Origin: CADEED01 sp963839685
GTDB lineage: Bacteria > Pseudomonadota > Gammaproteobacteria > Steroidobacterales > Steroidobacteraceae
Length of the DNA stretch: 64,000 bases
Direction of reading: 5' to 3'
Assembly: GCA_963839685.1 (NCBI GenBank)
Contig: CAWIVS010000010.1
Span: 186,001-250,000, forward strand
In this document: positions 8,473 to 18,362 of the stretch, piece after piece
Position numbering within the stretch: position 1 is the first letter of the stretch
Layout of the letters: the number at the start of each line of letters is the position of its first letter
Translations under genes and position numbers: made by a program
The notes under the pieces: model-generated
Database searches by the model: none
Seen by the model: only the letters and a program-made list of their open reading frames with translations
Told to the model about the DNA's origin: nothing

Positions 8473-9758
8473 ATCAGGTCCAGGATGCGAAACCACAACA
8501 TCGCCATCACCAGCGCGGGGCGGCGGAACAAGGTGCCGCCGGGAAAGTCCCGGTGCCGCAGGCGCGTGAAGATGTCGAAGCGCTCGGCCGTGCCACCGAT
8601 GACTTCGGCAACGAGTCTGCCGGCCATTCCCGAGATCACCATGCCGTGGCCGGACAGACCCTGCACGAACAGGGCGTTGGGTCCCAGGCGCCCGAAGTGC
8701 GGCGCGCGCGACAGCGTGATGTCGAGGAAGCCGCCCCAGGCGTATTCGATGCGCGCATCGACGAGCTGCGGAAACACCTGCGCGATCCGCGCTCGCAACA
8801 CCCGCGCGGAATCGAACGGATCGATGCCCGAGTAACTCACGCGTCCGCCGAACAACAAGCGGTGGTCCGATGAACGGCGAAAATAGTCCAGGATCCAGTT
8901 CATGTCCGCGGCGGCGGCATTGTTGGTGATCAGCGCGCGCGCGCGTTCCTCGCCGAGAGGTTGCGTCACCGCGATGTAGGTGCCGATGTCCATGAGCTTG
9001 CGTGCCAGTGACGGCACCAGCCGGCCCAGCAGTGCGCCGCCCGCGACAACCAGGTGCCGCGCGCGCACCGTTCCCTGCGTTGTGCGGATGATATTTTCGG
9101 CGCTGGCGTTCTGCGCCACGTCGAGGCGCGTCACCCACGAGTTCTCGAAGATCGCCACGCCGGCCTGCGCGGCGGCGCGACCGAGCCCGAGCGTATAGCG
9201 GTAGGGGTGCAAATGCCCGCCGTTCGAGTCGTACAGCGCGCTGCTGTAACGCTCGCTGGCGATGATGCCGCGCAGCTCGTCGCGGCCGACCAGGCGCAGC
9301 GAGTGATAGTCGTAACGCGTGGCGAGCGTGTCGAGCTCTTCGCGTAATGCATCGTCGTGGCGTCGCTTGAGGCCGAGGATCATGTGGCCGGGCGTGTAGT
9401 GACACTCGATGGAATGCCGGGCGATCAGCTCGCGTTGCAGCCGCAGGCCTTCGATGGACATGTCCCAGACACGGCGCGCGTCAGCTGCGCCCAGCGCCTT
9501 CTCGAAGGTGGACATGTCGCAGGCATAACCCATGATGGACTGCCCGCCACTGCGACCCGAGCCGCCGTAACCGAGATGTCTGGCCTCGAGCAGCGCAACA
9601 CGCAGACCGCGTTCGGCGAGATGCAACGCCGCCGAAAGCCCCGAGATGCCCCCACCCACGACACACACGTCGCAGACGTGTTCACCCGCGAGCGGCGCAT
9701 GTGGTGCCGGGCGCGGCGTGGTGGCGAAGTAGTAGTTCTGCTCGTCGGCCTGGCCCAT
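8469..9758 (-). CDS. puuB: Gamma-glutamylputrescine oxidase (FAD-dependent)
   Basis: FAD amine oxidase that oxidises gamma-glutamylputrescine to the aldehyde, ammonia and peroxide in polyamine catabolism. 429 residues, matching PuuB. The dinucleotide-binding motif GGGISGLSAALHLAERG is at residues 35-51. Other family motifs are GYGGSGRSGGQ, the GGHLHPY segment, a LLFGGRVSY segment and the C-terminal GLSGHGM. The ATG at 9758 lies 9 bases past the native puuA stop (TAG at 9767-9769), which is out of frame because of a frameshift. As written, the DNA reads as one 887-codon puuA-puuB frame, but two genes are far more likely. Confidence 0.9.
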   Translation of the reverse strand: MGQADEQNYYFATTPRPAPHAPLAGEHVCDVCVVGGGISGLSAALHLAERGLRVALLEARHLGYGGSGRSGGQSIMGYACDMSTFEKALGAADARRVWDMSIEGLRLQRELIARHSIECHYTPGHMILGLKRRHDDALREELDTLATRYDYHSLRLVGRDELRGIIASERYSSALYDSNGGHLHPYRYTLGLGRAAAQAGVAIFENSWVTRLDVAQNASAENIIRTTQGTVRARHLVVAGGALLGRLVPSLARKLMDIGTYIAVTQPLGEERARALITNNAAAADMNWILDYFRRSSDHRLLFGGRVSYSGIDPFDSARVLRARIAQVFPQLVDARIEYAWGGFLDITLSRAPHFGRLGPNALFVQGLSGHGMVISGMAGRLVAEVIGGTAERFDIFTRLRHRDFPGGTLFRRPALVMAMLWFRILDLI

Positions 9759-9766
9759 GAATTGCC

Positions 9767-11132
9767 CTAGAGAGGCCCGAGGTACCGCTGGATTTCCAGC
9801 GCGCGTGACGTGCGAGACAAACTCCTGCATCTCGGCGCGCTTCACCGTGGAGTACAACTTCACGAACGGCTCGCCCAGGTAATGCTGCGCCGTCGCGCTG
9901 CGCGCGAATCGCTCGATGGCTTCATTCCAGTGAATCGGCAGTGGCTCTCCGGGCTGCTGGTAGGCATTGCCGGTCGTGACCGGGGGCGGTTCGAGGCCGC
10001 GTGTGAGCCCGTGATGTATCCCGGCGAGTACCCACGCGACGACCAGATAGGGATTGGCGTCGGCGCCGGCCAGCCGATGTTCGATGCGCAGATTGGCGGT
10101 GTCAGAGGCTGGCACGCGAATCGCGGAACCACGATTGTTGATGGACCAGTCGGCGTGCACGGGTACGTAGGCCTCGGTGCGGAAACGCCGATAGGAATTC
10201 GGTCCGGGCGCGCACAGCGCCATGCCGTCGCCGAGAGTGGCGAGTGTGCCGGCAATCGCCTGGCGCAGCGGCTTGCTCGCCTGCGGATCGGCGGCCGCAA
10301 AGATGTTGGTGCCAGACTTGTCGAGCAGGCTCACGTGCACGTGCAGGCCGCTGCCCGCCATGTCGCGATATGGCTTGGGCAGAAAGGTGGCGTCGCAACC
10401 ATGGGCGCGCGCCACGCTCTTCACCACGCGTTTGAAGCGCAACGCTTCGTCGCACACCTTGAGCGCATCCGGTGCATGAGAAAGGTTCACTTCGTACTGG
10501 CCAGGACCGTACTCGGCAAGCGCCGAGGTCGCCGGCACGTTCTGCTGCCGGCACGCGCTGTCGATCGCCGCCAGCAGCGGCGAATATTCGTTGAGGTCGG
10601 TCATCGAGTTGATCTGCGTGCGGAACTCGCGGCGGCCTGTCAGCGGGCCTTTCGGCGGTTGTGGCAGTCCGTCGGGCCCGCGTTCGGTATCGACGAGATA
10701 GAACTCGTACTCGACCGCGATCACCGGCGTCAGGTCGAGTGCCGCGAAAGTCGCCAGTTGGTTCTCGAGGATCCAGCGCGGGTCGCCGAAGAAACGCTTG
10801 CCGTCCAGGTCGAACATGCGCAACTGCAGCTGCGCCACTTCGGGCTGCCAGGGCACGGGCACGAGCGTGCCGGGGATGGGCATGCAGGGACGATCCGCGT
10901 CGCCGTCTTCGAAGCCCAGACCAGTGTCCTCGATGGTGCCGCCGTCGATGTCGAGCGCGAACATCGAGCCCGGCAGCGGCATTCCCTCGGCGAACACCCG
11001 GTGAATTCCGGCGCGGTCGATGCGCTTGCCGCGCTCCACGGTGTTCAGATCGTTCACGAACGCGTCGAAGAACCGCACCGTCGGGTGGGTGGCCAGGAAT
11101 AGCTCGAGTTCGTTGTTCACGGCGCGCGTCAT
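9767..11132 (-). pseudogene. puuA: Gamma-glutamylpolyamine synthetase (glutamine synthetase family), frameshifted near 3' end
   Basis: ATP-dependent ligase that attaches glutamate to putrescine or another polyamine, the first step of the glutamylated polyamine route. The GS catalytic fold is clear: EYEFYLVD, GLHVHVSL, NSYRRF, NNRGSAIRVP and LAGADANPY. About ten codons before the end, a GCGCGCG run (9799-9805) carries one extra base. In the alternative frame the sequence continues LEIQRYLGPL and stops at TAG 9767-9769, a normal GS tail, giving about 454 residues. As written the stop is skipped and the frame runs into puuB. Divergent from puuD. Probably intact in the organism. Confidence 0.88.
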
Positions 11133-11388
11133 ACGGATCTCGGGGGTGTTTATTATTTTCGACGCCAGTTCAGCGCCGGGCGCGGCAGCATATGCCCGTC
11201 GAGTTCGCCCGGCAAACCGCCCAATCGGGCAAATCGCGCCTGCGTAGCCTCCTTACCGGGCCGCATTGGCCAGAGCCGGAGCATGGTGAGGTGTGGTCTA
11301 ATGGCCACCATCGGACCGCAAGCCGGACCGATCCCGTAGAAGATAATAGACAGCGACCCGGATCACCGGTTCGCGTGAAAGCGTTCTT
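11133..11388. promoter_or_regulatory. Divergent promoter region between puuA and puuD
   Basis: This 256-base gap separates the leftward puuAB and rightward puuD-pot transcripts and must hold both promoters. A GTGG...CCAC inverted repeat occurs in GTGGTCTAATGGCCAC (about 11293-11308) and could be an operator for a polyamine-responsive repressor. No clear consensus -35/-10 pair was recognised. Confidence 0.4.
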
Positions 11389-12138
11389 ATGAGCAGCAGG
11401 CCCGTCATAGGCATTCCCGCCGACAGACGCATGATCGGTCCGCATCCATTTCATGCCGTCGGTGAAAAATACATCGCGGCCGTCGTGCAGGCGGCGGACT
11501 GTCTGCCGCTGCTGATCCCGGTGCTCGAGACGCCGCTCGACGTCACCGAAATCCTCGCGCGCGTCGATGGCATTTTCTTTCCCGGCAGTCCGTCGAACGT
11601 CGAGCCCCACCGATACGCAGGAGTCGCGAGCGCGCCAGGAACCCTTCACGATCCGCATCGCGACGCCACCACGCTGTCGCTGATTCCGCGCGCGGTGGCA
11701 CGGGGAATTCCGGTGTTTGGCGTGTGCCGCGGGTTCCAGGAGATGAACGTGGCATTCGGCGGCACGCTGCACCAGAGGGTACACGAGGTGCAGGGACTGG
11801 AGGATCACCGCGAGGACAAGGAACAGCCACTCGACGTCCAATACGGGCCGGCACACGACGTGGTGCTCGAGCCCGGATCCCTGTTGCGCAAGATCGCCGG
11901 CCAGGAGCGTGTCAGCGTGAATTCGCTGCACGGGCAGGGTGTGGACCGGCTGGCGCCCGATCTCGCGGTCGAGGCGCGCGCACCCGACGGGCTGGTCGAG
12001 GCGTTCCGCGTGAAGTCCGCGCCGAACTTCGCGCTCGCGGTGCAGTGGCACCCGGAATGGAAGGTCATGAGCAACCCGTTTTCAAGCGCGCTGTTCGCCG
12101 AGTTCGGCAAGGCGGCGCGTCAAAGAACAATTAGTTAG
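11389..12138 (+). CDS. puuD: Gamma-glutamyl-gamma-aminobutyrate hydrolase (class I glutamine amidotransferase-like)
   Basis: Peptidase C26 enzyme that releases GABA and glutamate from gamma-glutamyl-GABA, completing the glutamylated polyamine route (PuuD; SpuA/PauD in Pseudomonas). 249 residues. The nucleophile is Cys113 in FGVCRGFQEMN; the His and Glu of the triad lie in VQWHPEW near residue 221. The N-terminus PVIGIPADRR is typical. It heads a rightward operon with the second GS-like gene, aminotransferase and Pot transporter, in the same order as Pseudomonas spuABC. The next gene starts 9 bases after its stop. Confidence 0.92.
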   Translation: MSSRPVIGIPADRRMIGPHPFHAVGEKYIAAVVQAADCLPLLIPVLETPLDVTEILARVDGIFFPGSPSNVEPHRYAGVASAPGTLHDPHRDATTLSLIPRAVARGIPVFGVCRGFQEMNVAFGGTLHQRVHEVQGLEDHREDKEQPLDVQYGPAHDVVLEPGSLLRKIAGQERVSVNSLHGQGVDRLAPDLAVEARAPDGLVEAFRVKSAPNFALAVQWHPEWKVMSNPFSSALFAEFGKAARQRTIS

Positions 12139-12147
12139 GAAGCCCCC

Positions 12148-13488
12148 ATGGCAAATGAAATCCGCCAATTCCTGCGCGATCACGGCATTTCCGAAGTCGA
12201 AGCAATCATTCCGGACATGGCCGGCATCGCGCGCGGCAAGATCATGCCCGCGGAAAAGTTTGCCGAAGACGAGGGCATGCGCCTGCCCGAGAGCATCTTT
12301 CTGCAGACGGTGACGGGCGACTATCCGCCCGATACCGACAAGGCGATGAGCCCGGCTGAGATCGACATCATCCTCAAGGCCGACGCGAAAACCGTGCGGC
12401 GCGTGCCCTGGGCCGCCGAGCCGACCGCCCAGGTGATCCACGACTGCTATTACTCCGACGGCCGACGCGTCGGCATGGCGCCGCGCGGCGTGTTGCGGCA
12501 CATCCTCGATATGTACGCGCAACGCGGCTGGGAGCCGGTGGTCGCGCCCGAGCTCGAATTTTACCTGGTCGAGCCCAACATCGACGCCGACTATCCACTC
12601 AAGCCGCCGGTCGGCCGTTCCGGTCGCGCCGAGCCCGGCCGCCAGAGCTACAGCATCGCGGCGGTCAACGAATTCGACCCGCTGTTCGACGACATGTACC
12701 AGTTCTGCGAGGACCAGGACATCGAGATCGACACGCTGATCCACGAGGACGGCGCCGCGCAGATGGAGATCAACCTGCTGCACGGCAATGCGCTCGACCT
12801 CGCCGACCAGGCCTTCCTCTTCAAGCGCACCGCGCGCGAGGCCGCGCTGCGCCACAAGATGTACGCCACGTTCATGGCCAAGCCGCACGCCAAGGAGCCC
12901 GGCAGCGCCATGCACATCCACCAGAGCATCGTCGACACCAAGACGAAGAAGAACATCTTCTCGAATCCCGACGGCACGCCGACGCCGCTGTTCTTCGCGC
13001 ACATCGCCGGAATGCAGAAATACCTGCCGGCCGCCATGGCACTGCTGGCGCCCAACGTCAATTCCTATCGCCGCATCTCGCGTTTTCAGCTGGCGCCGAT
13101 CAACGTGCAATGGGGTTATGACAATCGCACCGCCGGACTGCGCGTGCCGGCCTCGGAGCCCGAAGCCCGCCGCGTCGAGAACCGGCTCGCCGGTGCCGAT
13201 GCCAACCCATACATCGCCATCGCCACGTCACTGGCGTGCGGTTATCTCGGCATGATCGAAGGATTGCAGCCATCGGAACCGATTTCCGGCAGCGCGCATG
13301 AGCTGCCGTTCTCGCTGCCGCGCTCACTCGACGACGCGATCCGCGAGCTGCGGGAGTGCGAGCCGCTGGTGCGGATCCTTGGTGATCCTTTCATCTCGGC
13401 CTATACCATCGTCAAGGAGGCCGAATACGAGGTATTCCTGCAGGTGATCAGTTCCTGGGAGCGCGAGCACCTGTTGCTGAACGTATGA
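12148..13488 (+). CDS. spuB: Glutamine synthetase family protein, glutamylpolyamine synthetase (SpuB/PuuA-like)
   Basis: Second glutamine-synthetase-like ligase of the polyamine cluster, 446 residues and intact. Motifs: ARGKIMP near residue 28, the ELEFYLVE metal site, AMHIHQS, NSYRR, NRTAGLRVP and LAGADANPY. It is only moderately similar to the puuA copy on the other strand, so the two may take different polyamines (for example putrescine and spermidine); that is inference. Its stop TGA overlaps the ATG of the aminotransferase gene. Position between puuD and the aminotransferase matches Pseudomonas spuB. Confidence 0.88.
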   Translation: MANEIRQFLRDHGISEVEAIIPDMAGIARGKIMPAEKFAEDEGMRLPESIFLQTVTGDYPPDTDKAMSPAEIDIILKADAKTVRRVPWAAEPTAQVIHDCYYSDGRRVGMAPRGVLRHILDMYAQRGWEPVVAPELEFYLVEPNIDADYPLKPPVGRSGRAEPGRQSYSIAAVNEFDPLFDDMYQFCEDQDIEIDTLIHEDGAAQMEINLLHGNALDLADQAFLFKRTAREAALRHKMYATFMAKPHAKEPGSAMHIHQSIVDTKTKKNIFSNPDGTPTPLFFAHIAGMQKYLPAAMALLAPNVNSYRRISRFQLAPINVQWGYDNRTAGLRVPASEPEARRVENRLAGADANPYIAIATSLACGYLGMIEGLQPSEPISGSAHELPFSLPRSLDDAIRELRECEPLVRILGDPFISAYTIVKEAEYEVFLQVISSWEREHLLLNV

Positions 13489-14883
13489 GCACCCCTGCCG
13501 GAAACCCGCGCGGAAACGCGTGAATGGCAGCGACTCGATTCGGCGCATTACCTGCATCCATTCACTGACTTCAAGGCGCTCGCGGCACGCGGTGCGCGCA
13601 TCGTGACGCGTGCCGATGGCGTGTACATCTACACGTCCGAGGGTGAAAAGATTCTCGACGGCATGTCCGGCCTGTGGTGCGTGGCGCTCGGCTACGGGCG
13701 CAAGGAACTGACCGAAGCGGCGCATCGCCAGATGCTGGAGCTCCCTTACTACAACAGCTTTTTCCAGAGCAGCAACACGCCCGCGATCGAACTTGCGCGG
13801 ATTCTCACGGAAGTGACGCCTCCGCAGTTCAACCACGTGTTCTACACGGGCTCCGGCAGCGAAGCGAACGACACCCTGATCCGCCTGGTGCGCCGCTACT
13901 GGCAATTGCTCGGCAAACCCGAACGCAACGTCATCATTTCGCGCTGGAACGGCTACCACGGCAGCACCATCGCCGGGGCATCACTCGGCGGCATGAAGCC
14001 CATGCACGAGCAACTCGGTCCCGCAGGGGAACTGCCGGGCATTGCGCACATCAACCAGCCCTACTGGTTCGGTGAGGGCGGCGAACTCACGCCGGCGGAG
14101 TTCGGCCTGGCACGCGCGCGCGAACTCGAGCAGAAAATTCTCGAAATCGGGCCCGAACGGGTTGCGGCATTCGTCGGCGAACCGGTCCAGGGTGCCGGCG
14201 GCCTGGTGATCCCGCCCGAGACCTACTGGCCGGAAATCCAGCGGATCATCGACAAGTACGGCATTCTTTTCGCGTCGGATGAGGTGATCTGCGGCTTCGG
14301 CCGTACCGGCCAGTGGTTCGGCTGCGAGCATTACGGCACGCGCCCGGACTTCCTGACCATGGCCAAGGCCCTGTCAAGTGGCTATCTACCAATCGGTGGC
14401 CTGATGGTCGGCGCGCGAGTGGCCGAAGTACTCATAGACAAGGGCGGCGAGTTTTTCCATGGTTTCACCTATTCCGGCCATCCGGCCGCCTGCGCCGTGG
14501 CGATCGCCAACCTGGAGGTTTTCCGCCGCGAACGCATCGTCGAGCGGGTCAGGCTCGAGGCGGCGCCCTATCTAGCCAAGGGCTGGCGCGAGCTGGCGGC
14601 CCATCCGCTGGTCGGCGAGGCGCGTTGTGTGGGCCTGCTGGCGGCGATCGAACTGGTGCCGGACAAGAGTTCCAGGCGGTTTTTCGAGCCGCGCGGCGAG
14701 GTTGGCATCCGGATGCGCGATACCTGCACGCGCAATGGCCTCGTCATGCGCGCGACGCGCGATACGCTGTTCATCGCGCCGCCTTTGGTCATTTCGCACT
14801 CCGAAATCGACGAACTACTGTCCAAAGTAGTGCGGTCACTTGACGAGACCGCGGTGTGGGCTCGCGCCGAGGGCTGGCTATAG
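13485..14883 (+). pseudogene. spuC: Putrescine/polyamine-pyruvate aminotransferase (class III), frameshift at start
   Basis: PLP-dependent class III transaminase moving the amino group of putrescine (or its relatives) to pyruvate. About 465 residues. Motifs: GLWCVALGYGRKEL, the WNGYHGSTIAG segment, DEVICGFGRTG and the PLP lysine in TMAKALSSGY near residue 293. The ATG at 13485 overlaps the upstream stop as ATGA but is one base out of frame. Deleting one C from the CCCC at 13491-13494 region gives MSTLPETRAETREW and a normal N-terminus. Without it, the only in-frame start is GTG 13603, which would lose about 38 family-conserved residues. Probably functional with a consensus error. Confidence 0.88.
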
Positions 14884-14962
14884 ACGCGGTCGTTGCGCTA
14901 TAACGTGTCTAAAGACGCGGCCGTGTGGGTCTCACGCCGCGACAACTCTAGGGGTCATCACA

Positions 14963-16114
14963 ATGTCCAAGCGCAGCCTGTCGGCTCTGGTTTCGGCTTC
15001 CTGTATTTTCCTGTTGGTCGCCTGCGGCAAGAAAGAAGAAGCGCCGCCTGCCGCCGCGACGCCGGCGGCTCCGGCCGTCGACACCGACGCGGAAAAAGTC
15101 GTCAACGTCTACAACTGGTCGGACTACATCGACCCTGCCGTCCTCGAGGACTTCACGAAGGAAACGGGCGTCAAGGTCGTCTACGAGGTGATGGATTCGA
15201 ACGAGTTGCTGGAAACCAAGCTGGTCGCGGGCCGTACGGGTTACGACCTCGTGGTCCCCTCGGCCAACTTCCTGGCGCGCCAGATCAAGGCCGGCATCTA
15301 CCAGAAGCTCGACAAGTCGAAGCTTTCGAACCTCAAGAATCTCGATCCGGAGATCACCAAGCGCCTGGAAGTGTTCGATCCGGGTAATGAATACGCCGTG
15401 AACTACATGTGGGGCACGTCGGGCGTGGCCTACAACGAAGAGGCCATCAAGGCCGCGATGCCCAATGCGCCGGTAGATAGCTTCTCGATGTTCTGGGACC
15501 CGAAAGTGGTCTCGAAATTCGCCAAGTGCGGCGTGTCGGTGCTCGATGCGCCGTCCGAGGTGATCGGCACCGTGCTGATCTATCTCGGCAAGGATGCGAA
15601 TTCGGAGAATCCCGAGGATCTCAAGGCGGCGGAAAAGGTGCTGATGTCGGTGCGTCCGTATATCCGCAACATCCATTCGTCCGCCTACATCGAACAGCTG
15701 GCGGGCGGTGAAATCTGCCTCGCGCTCGGCTGGTCGGGCGACGTGCTGCAGGCCAAGGGCCGTGCCGAGGAAACGCAGAAGCCTTTCCACATCGCTTACA
15801 ACATCCCGAAGGAAGGCGCCGTCATGTTCTTCGACAACATGGCGATCCCCGCCGACGCGAGCCACGTGAAGAACGCGCATCTGTTCATCGACTACATGTT
15901 GCGTGCCGAAGTTGCCGCGAAAAACAGCAATTTCATCAGCTTTGCCAACAGCAACGCCGCCTCGTGGCCGTTGGTGAGCGCCGAGGTCAAGAACAACCCG
16001 GGCATCTTCCCGACGCCCGAGATGATGCCGAAGCTGGTGCCGGACCTTCCGGAGTCTCCGGAATTCACCCGCACGCTGACGCGCACCTGGACGAAGTTCC
16101 GTACTGGCAAGTAA
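14963..16114 (+). CDS. potF: Polyamine ABC transporter substrate-binding lipoprotein
   Basis: Periplasmic putrescine/spermidine-binding protein delivering polyamine to the PotGHI importer. 383 residues. A lipoprotein signal ends in LLVAC with the lipidated Cys at residue 21, unusual for PotF of E. coli, which is soluble, so this protein is probably membrane-anchored. Mature motifs NVYNWSDYIDP and VVYEVMDSNELLETKL are characteristic. Only one binding protein is present where Pseudomonas has two (spuD, spuE). A strong hairpin separates it from potG. Confidence 0.93.
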   Translation: MSKRSLSALVSASCIFLLVACGKKEEAPPAAATPAAPAVDTDAEKVVNVYNWSDYIDPAVLEDFTKETGVKVVYEVMDSNELLETKLVAGRTGYDLVVPSANFLARQIKAGIYQKLDKSKLSNLKNLDPEITKRLEVFDPGNEYAVNYMWGTSGVAYNEEAIKAAMPNAPVDSFSMFWDPKVVSKFAKCGVSVLDAPSEVIGTVLIYLGKDANSENPEDLKAAEKVLMSVRPYIRNIHSSAYIEQLAGGEICLALGWSGDVLQAKGRAEETQKPFHIAYNIPKEGAVMFFDNMAIPADASHVKNAHLFIDYMLRAEVAAKNSNFISFANSNAASWPLVSAEVKNNPGIFPTPEMMPKLVPDLPESPEFTRTLTRTWTKFRTGK

Positions 16115-16122
16115 CCCCGGTG

Positions 16123-16149
16123 GGGCCGCCGCTTAGGGAGCGGCGGCCC
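16123..16149 (+). promoter_or_regulatory. Intercistronic hairpin between potF and potG
   Basis: A perfect 11-bp stem (GGGCCGCCGCT / AGCGGCGGCCC) with a 5-base loop lies 8 bases after the potF stop. No T run follows, so it is not a classical terminator. A 3' mRNA-stabilising or partial-attenuation role, giving more binding protein than membrane components, is the likely function. Confidence 0.65.
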
Positions 16150-16177
16150 TCCCATCTCTTTGCAACGGGGGTTTGCC

Positions 16178-17341
16178 ATGCAAACGGCGGAACGACGCGC
16201 AGACAAGAGCAAGATCAAGAACGAACCGTGGCATGATCCGCACGCCGAGGCCTACGTTCGCATCGAAAACATCACCAAGAAGTTCGGTGATTTCGTCGCG
16301 GTCAACAATGTCTCGCTGAAGGTCTTCAAGGGCGAGATCTTCTGCCTGCTCGGCGGCTCCGGCTGCGGCAAGTCGACGCTGCTGCGCATGATGGCGGGTT
16401 TCGAATCGCCGACTTCCGGCTCGATCTACCTCGACGGCGAGGACCTGGCGGATGTGCCGCCGTACGAACGCCCCATCAACATGATGTTCCAGTCATATGC
16501 GCTGTTTCCGCACATGACCGTCGAGAAGAACATCGCCTTCGGACTCGAGCAGGAAAAGGGCCTGTCGAAGTCGGACATCGCGACGCGCGTCGACGACATC
16601 CTCGAAATCGTCAAGCTCACGCCATTCGCGGCACGCAAGCCGCACCAGCTCTCGGGTGGTCAGCGGCAACGCGTGGCGCTGGCACGCTCGCTGGTCAAGC
16701 GCCCCAAGCTGCTGCTGCTCGATGAACCGCTCGGCGCGCTCGACAAGAAGCTGCGCGAGGCTACGCAGTTCGAGCTCATCAACATCCAGGAGCAGCTCGG
16801 CGTGACGTTCATCGTCGTCACCCACGACCAGGAAGAGGCCATGACGCTGGCCTCGCGCATCGGCGTCATGAATCGCGGCGAGATCGTGCAGATCGGCACG
16901 CCGACCGAGATCTACGAGTTTCCGATGACCAAGTTCGTGGCCGACTTCATCGGCTCGGTGAACATGTTCGAAGGGCAGCTGGTCGAGGACCTGCCGGATC
17001 GCGCGCGCATCCTGTCCGACGAGCTCGGCGGTGTGATCTACGTCGATCACGGCATAAGCTCCGCACCCTCGGCGACCGTCTGGGTCGCGGTACGACCCGA
17101 AAAAATCAACATCCTGCGCACCGCGCCGGCCGACACGCGCGAGAACTGCGTCAGGGGCGTGGTGAAGGAAATCGCCTACATGGGCGACTTGTCCATCTAC
17201 CTGGTGAAGATAGAGAGCGGCAAAACCATCCGCGTGACGCTGCCGAACGTCGAACGCATGTCCGACGACGAGCGAATCCTCTGGGACGAAACCGTATGGC
17301 TCACCTGGCATGCCTCGAGCCCGGTGGTCGTGACACAGTGA
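16178..17341 (+). CDS. potG: Polyamine ABC transporter ATP-binding protein
   Basis: Cytoplasmic ATPase of the putrescine importer, 387 residues. Walker A GGSGCGKST at residues 59-67, Q-loop MMFQSYALFPHM, signature LSGGQRQRVALARSL near 158, Walker B LLLLDEPLGALD near 178 and the switch His in VTHDQEEAM. A C-terminal TOBE domain follows from about residue 290. ATG 16178 is preferred to an upstream in-frame TTG because the family-like extension starts here. PotH follows after 13 bases. Confidence 0.94.
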   Translation: MQTAERRADKSKIKNEPWHDPHAEAYVRIENITKKFGDFVAVNNVSLKVFKGEIFCLLGGSGCGKSTLLRMMAGFESPTSGSIYLDGEDLADVPPYERPINMMFQSYALFPHMTVEKNIAFGLEQEKGLSKSDIATRVDDILEIVKLTPFAARKPHQLSGGQRQRVALARSLVKRPKLLLLDEPLGALDKKLREATQFELINIQEQLGVTFIVVTHDQEEAMTLASRIGVMNRGEIVQIGTPTEIYEFPMTKFVADFIGSVNMFEGQLVEDLPDRARILSDELGGVIYVDHGISSAPSATVWVAVRPEKINILRTAPADTRENCVRGVVKEIAYMGDLSIYLVKIESGKTIRVTLPNVERMSDDERILWDETVWLTWHASSPVVVTQ

Positions 17342-17354
17342 AAGGCCCGGGCAC

Positions 17355-18362
17355 GTGAGATCAACCGCCTCCCGTGCCATGGGATCGAATGAAGCGCCGG
17401 GCAGGCTCGGTCCGCTGTGGATGTTCCTGTTCCGCTTCGGGCCGCCGCGCTGGACCGAGTACGTCCTGAACCACTGGTCCGGGAAGCGGCTGGTCATCGC
17501 GGTGCCTTACCTGTGGCTGCTGGTGTTCTTCCTGGTCCCGTTCCTCATCGTCCTCAAGATCTCGTTCGCAGAATACTCGCCGCTGGGCCGGCCGCCCTAC
17601 GAGCCCGTGTTCCAGTGGCTCGACGAGGGCGCGCTGCAGATCAAACTGCTGGTCGGCAGCTACCTGTACCTGTTCAACGAGCCGCTGTACGTGAGCTCGT
17701 GGCTGTACTCGATCAAGGTGGCGTTCGTCTCGACGATCTTCTGCCTGATGCTCGGTTACCCGATGGCTTATGCCATCGCGCGCGCCTCTCCGACCTATCG
17801 AAACGTGTTCCTCATGCTGGTGATCCTGCCGTTCTGGACCTCGTTCCTGCTGCGCGTCTACGCGTGGATCGGGCTGCTCAAGAACGATGGCGTGATCAAC
17901 AATGCACTCAAGTTCCTCGGCATCATCGACGAGCCCATGGCCATGATGAACACCAGCTTCGCGGTGTACATCGGCATCGTCTATTCCTACCTGCCGTTCA
18001 TGATCCTGCCGTTGTACTCGAATCTCGAGAAGCACGACCTGACGCTGCTGGAGGCCGCGCAGGACCTGGGCGCCGGGCCAATCCGCGCCTTCCTGCGCGT
18101 CACGCTGCCGCTGTCCTTTCCAGGCGTGGTCGCCGGATCGCTGTTGGTGTTCATCCCGGCGGTCGGCGAATACGTGATTCCCTCGCTGCTCGGGCGCACC
18201 GACCAGCTCATGATCGCCAAGCTGCTGTCGGATGAGTTCTTCCTCAACCGCGACTGGCCCCGGGCGAGCGCCGTGGCCATCGTCATGCTGTTGCTGCTGG
18301 TCGTGCCGATCATGATTTTCCAGCACTTCCAGAACAAGGAACTCGAGGCGCAGAAGAAATGA
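17355..18362 (+). CDS. potH: Polyamine ABC transporter permease
   Basis: Inner-membrane subunit of the polyamine importer, about 335 residues with six membrane segments. The binding-protein-dependent transport loop that docks with the ATPase is visible as EAAQDLGAGPIRAFLRVTLPLSFPG. The start may be GTG 17355 or ATG 17379; the first two dozen residues are poorly conserved. The last codons overlap the potI start (ATGA at 18359-18362), implying coupled translation. Confidence 0.92.
   Translation: MRSTASRAMGSNEAPGRLGPLWMFLFRFGPPRWTEYVLNHWSGKRLVIAVPYLWLLVFFLVPFLIVLKISFAEYSPLGRPPYEPVFQWLDEGALQIKLLVGSYLYLFNEPLYVSSWLYSIKVAFVSTIFCLMLGYPMAYAIARASPTYRNVFLMLVILPFWTSFLLRVYAWIGLLKNDGVINNALKFLGIIDEPMAMMNTSFAVYIGIVYSYLPFMILPLYSNLEKHDLTLLEAAQDLGAGPIRAFLRVTLPLSFPGVVAGSLLVFIPAVGEYVIPSLLGRTDQLMIAKLLSDEFFLNRDWPRASAVAIVMLLLLVVPIMIFQHFQNKELEAQKK

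Noticed and set aside
9810..11102. 430-codon plus-strand frame
   Set aside because: Antisense of puuA; lacks any family signal.
8469..11132. A single 887-codon PuuA-PuuB fusion gene
   Set aside because: An out-of-frame normal GS tail and stop, plus a normal puuB start, show two separate genes joined by one extra base.
12082..13110. 342-codon minus-strand frame
   Set aside because: Antisense of the second glutamine-synthetase-like gene; His/Val/Asp-rich shadow.
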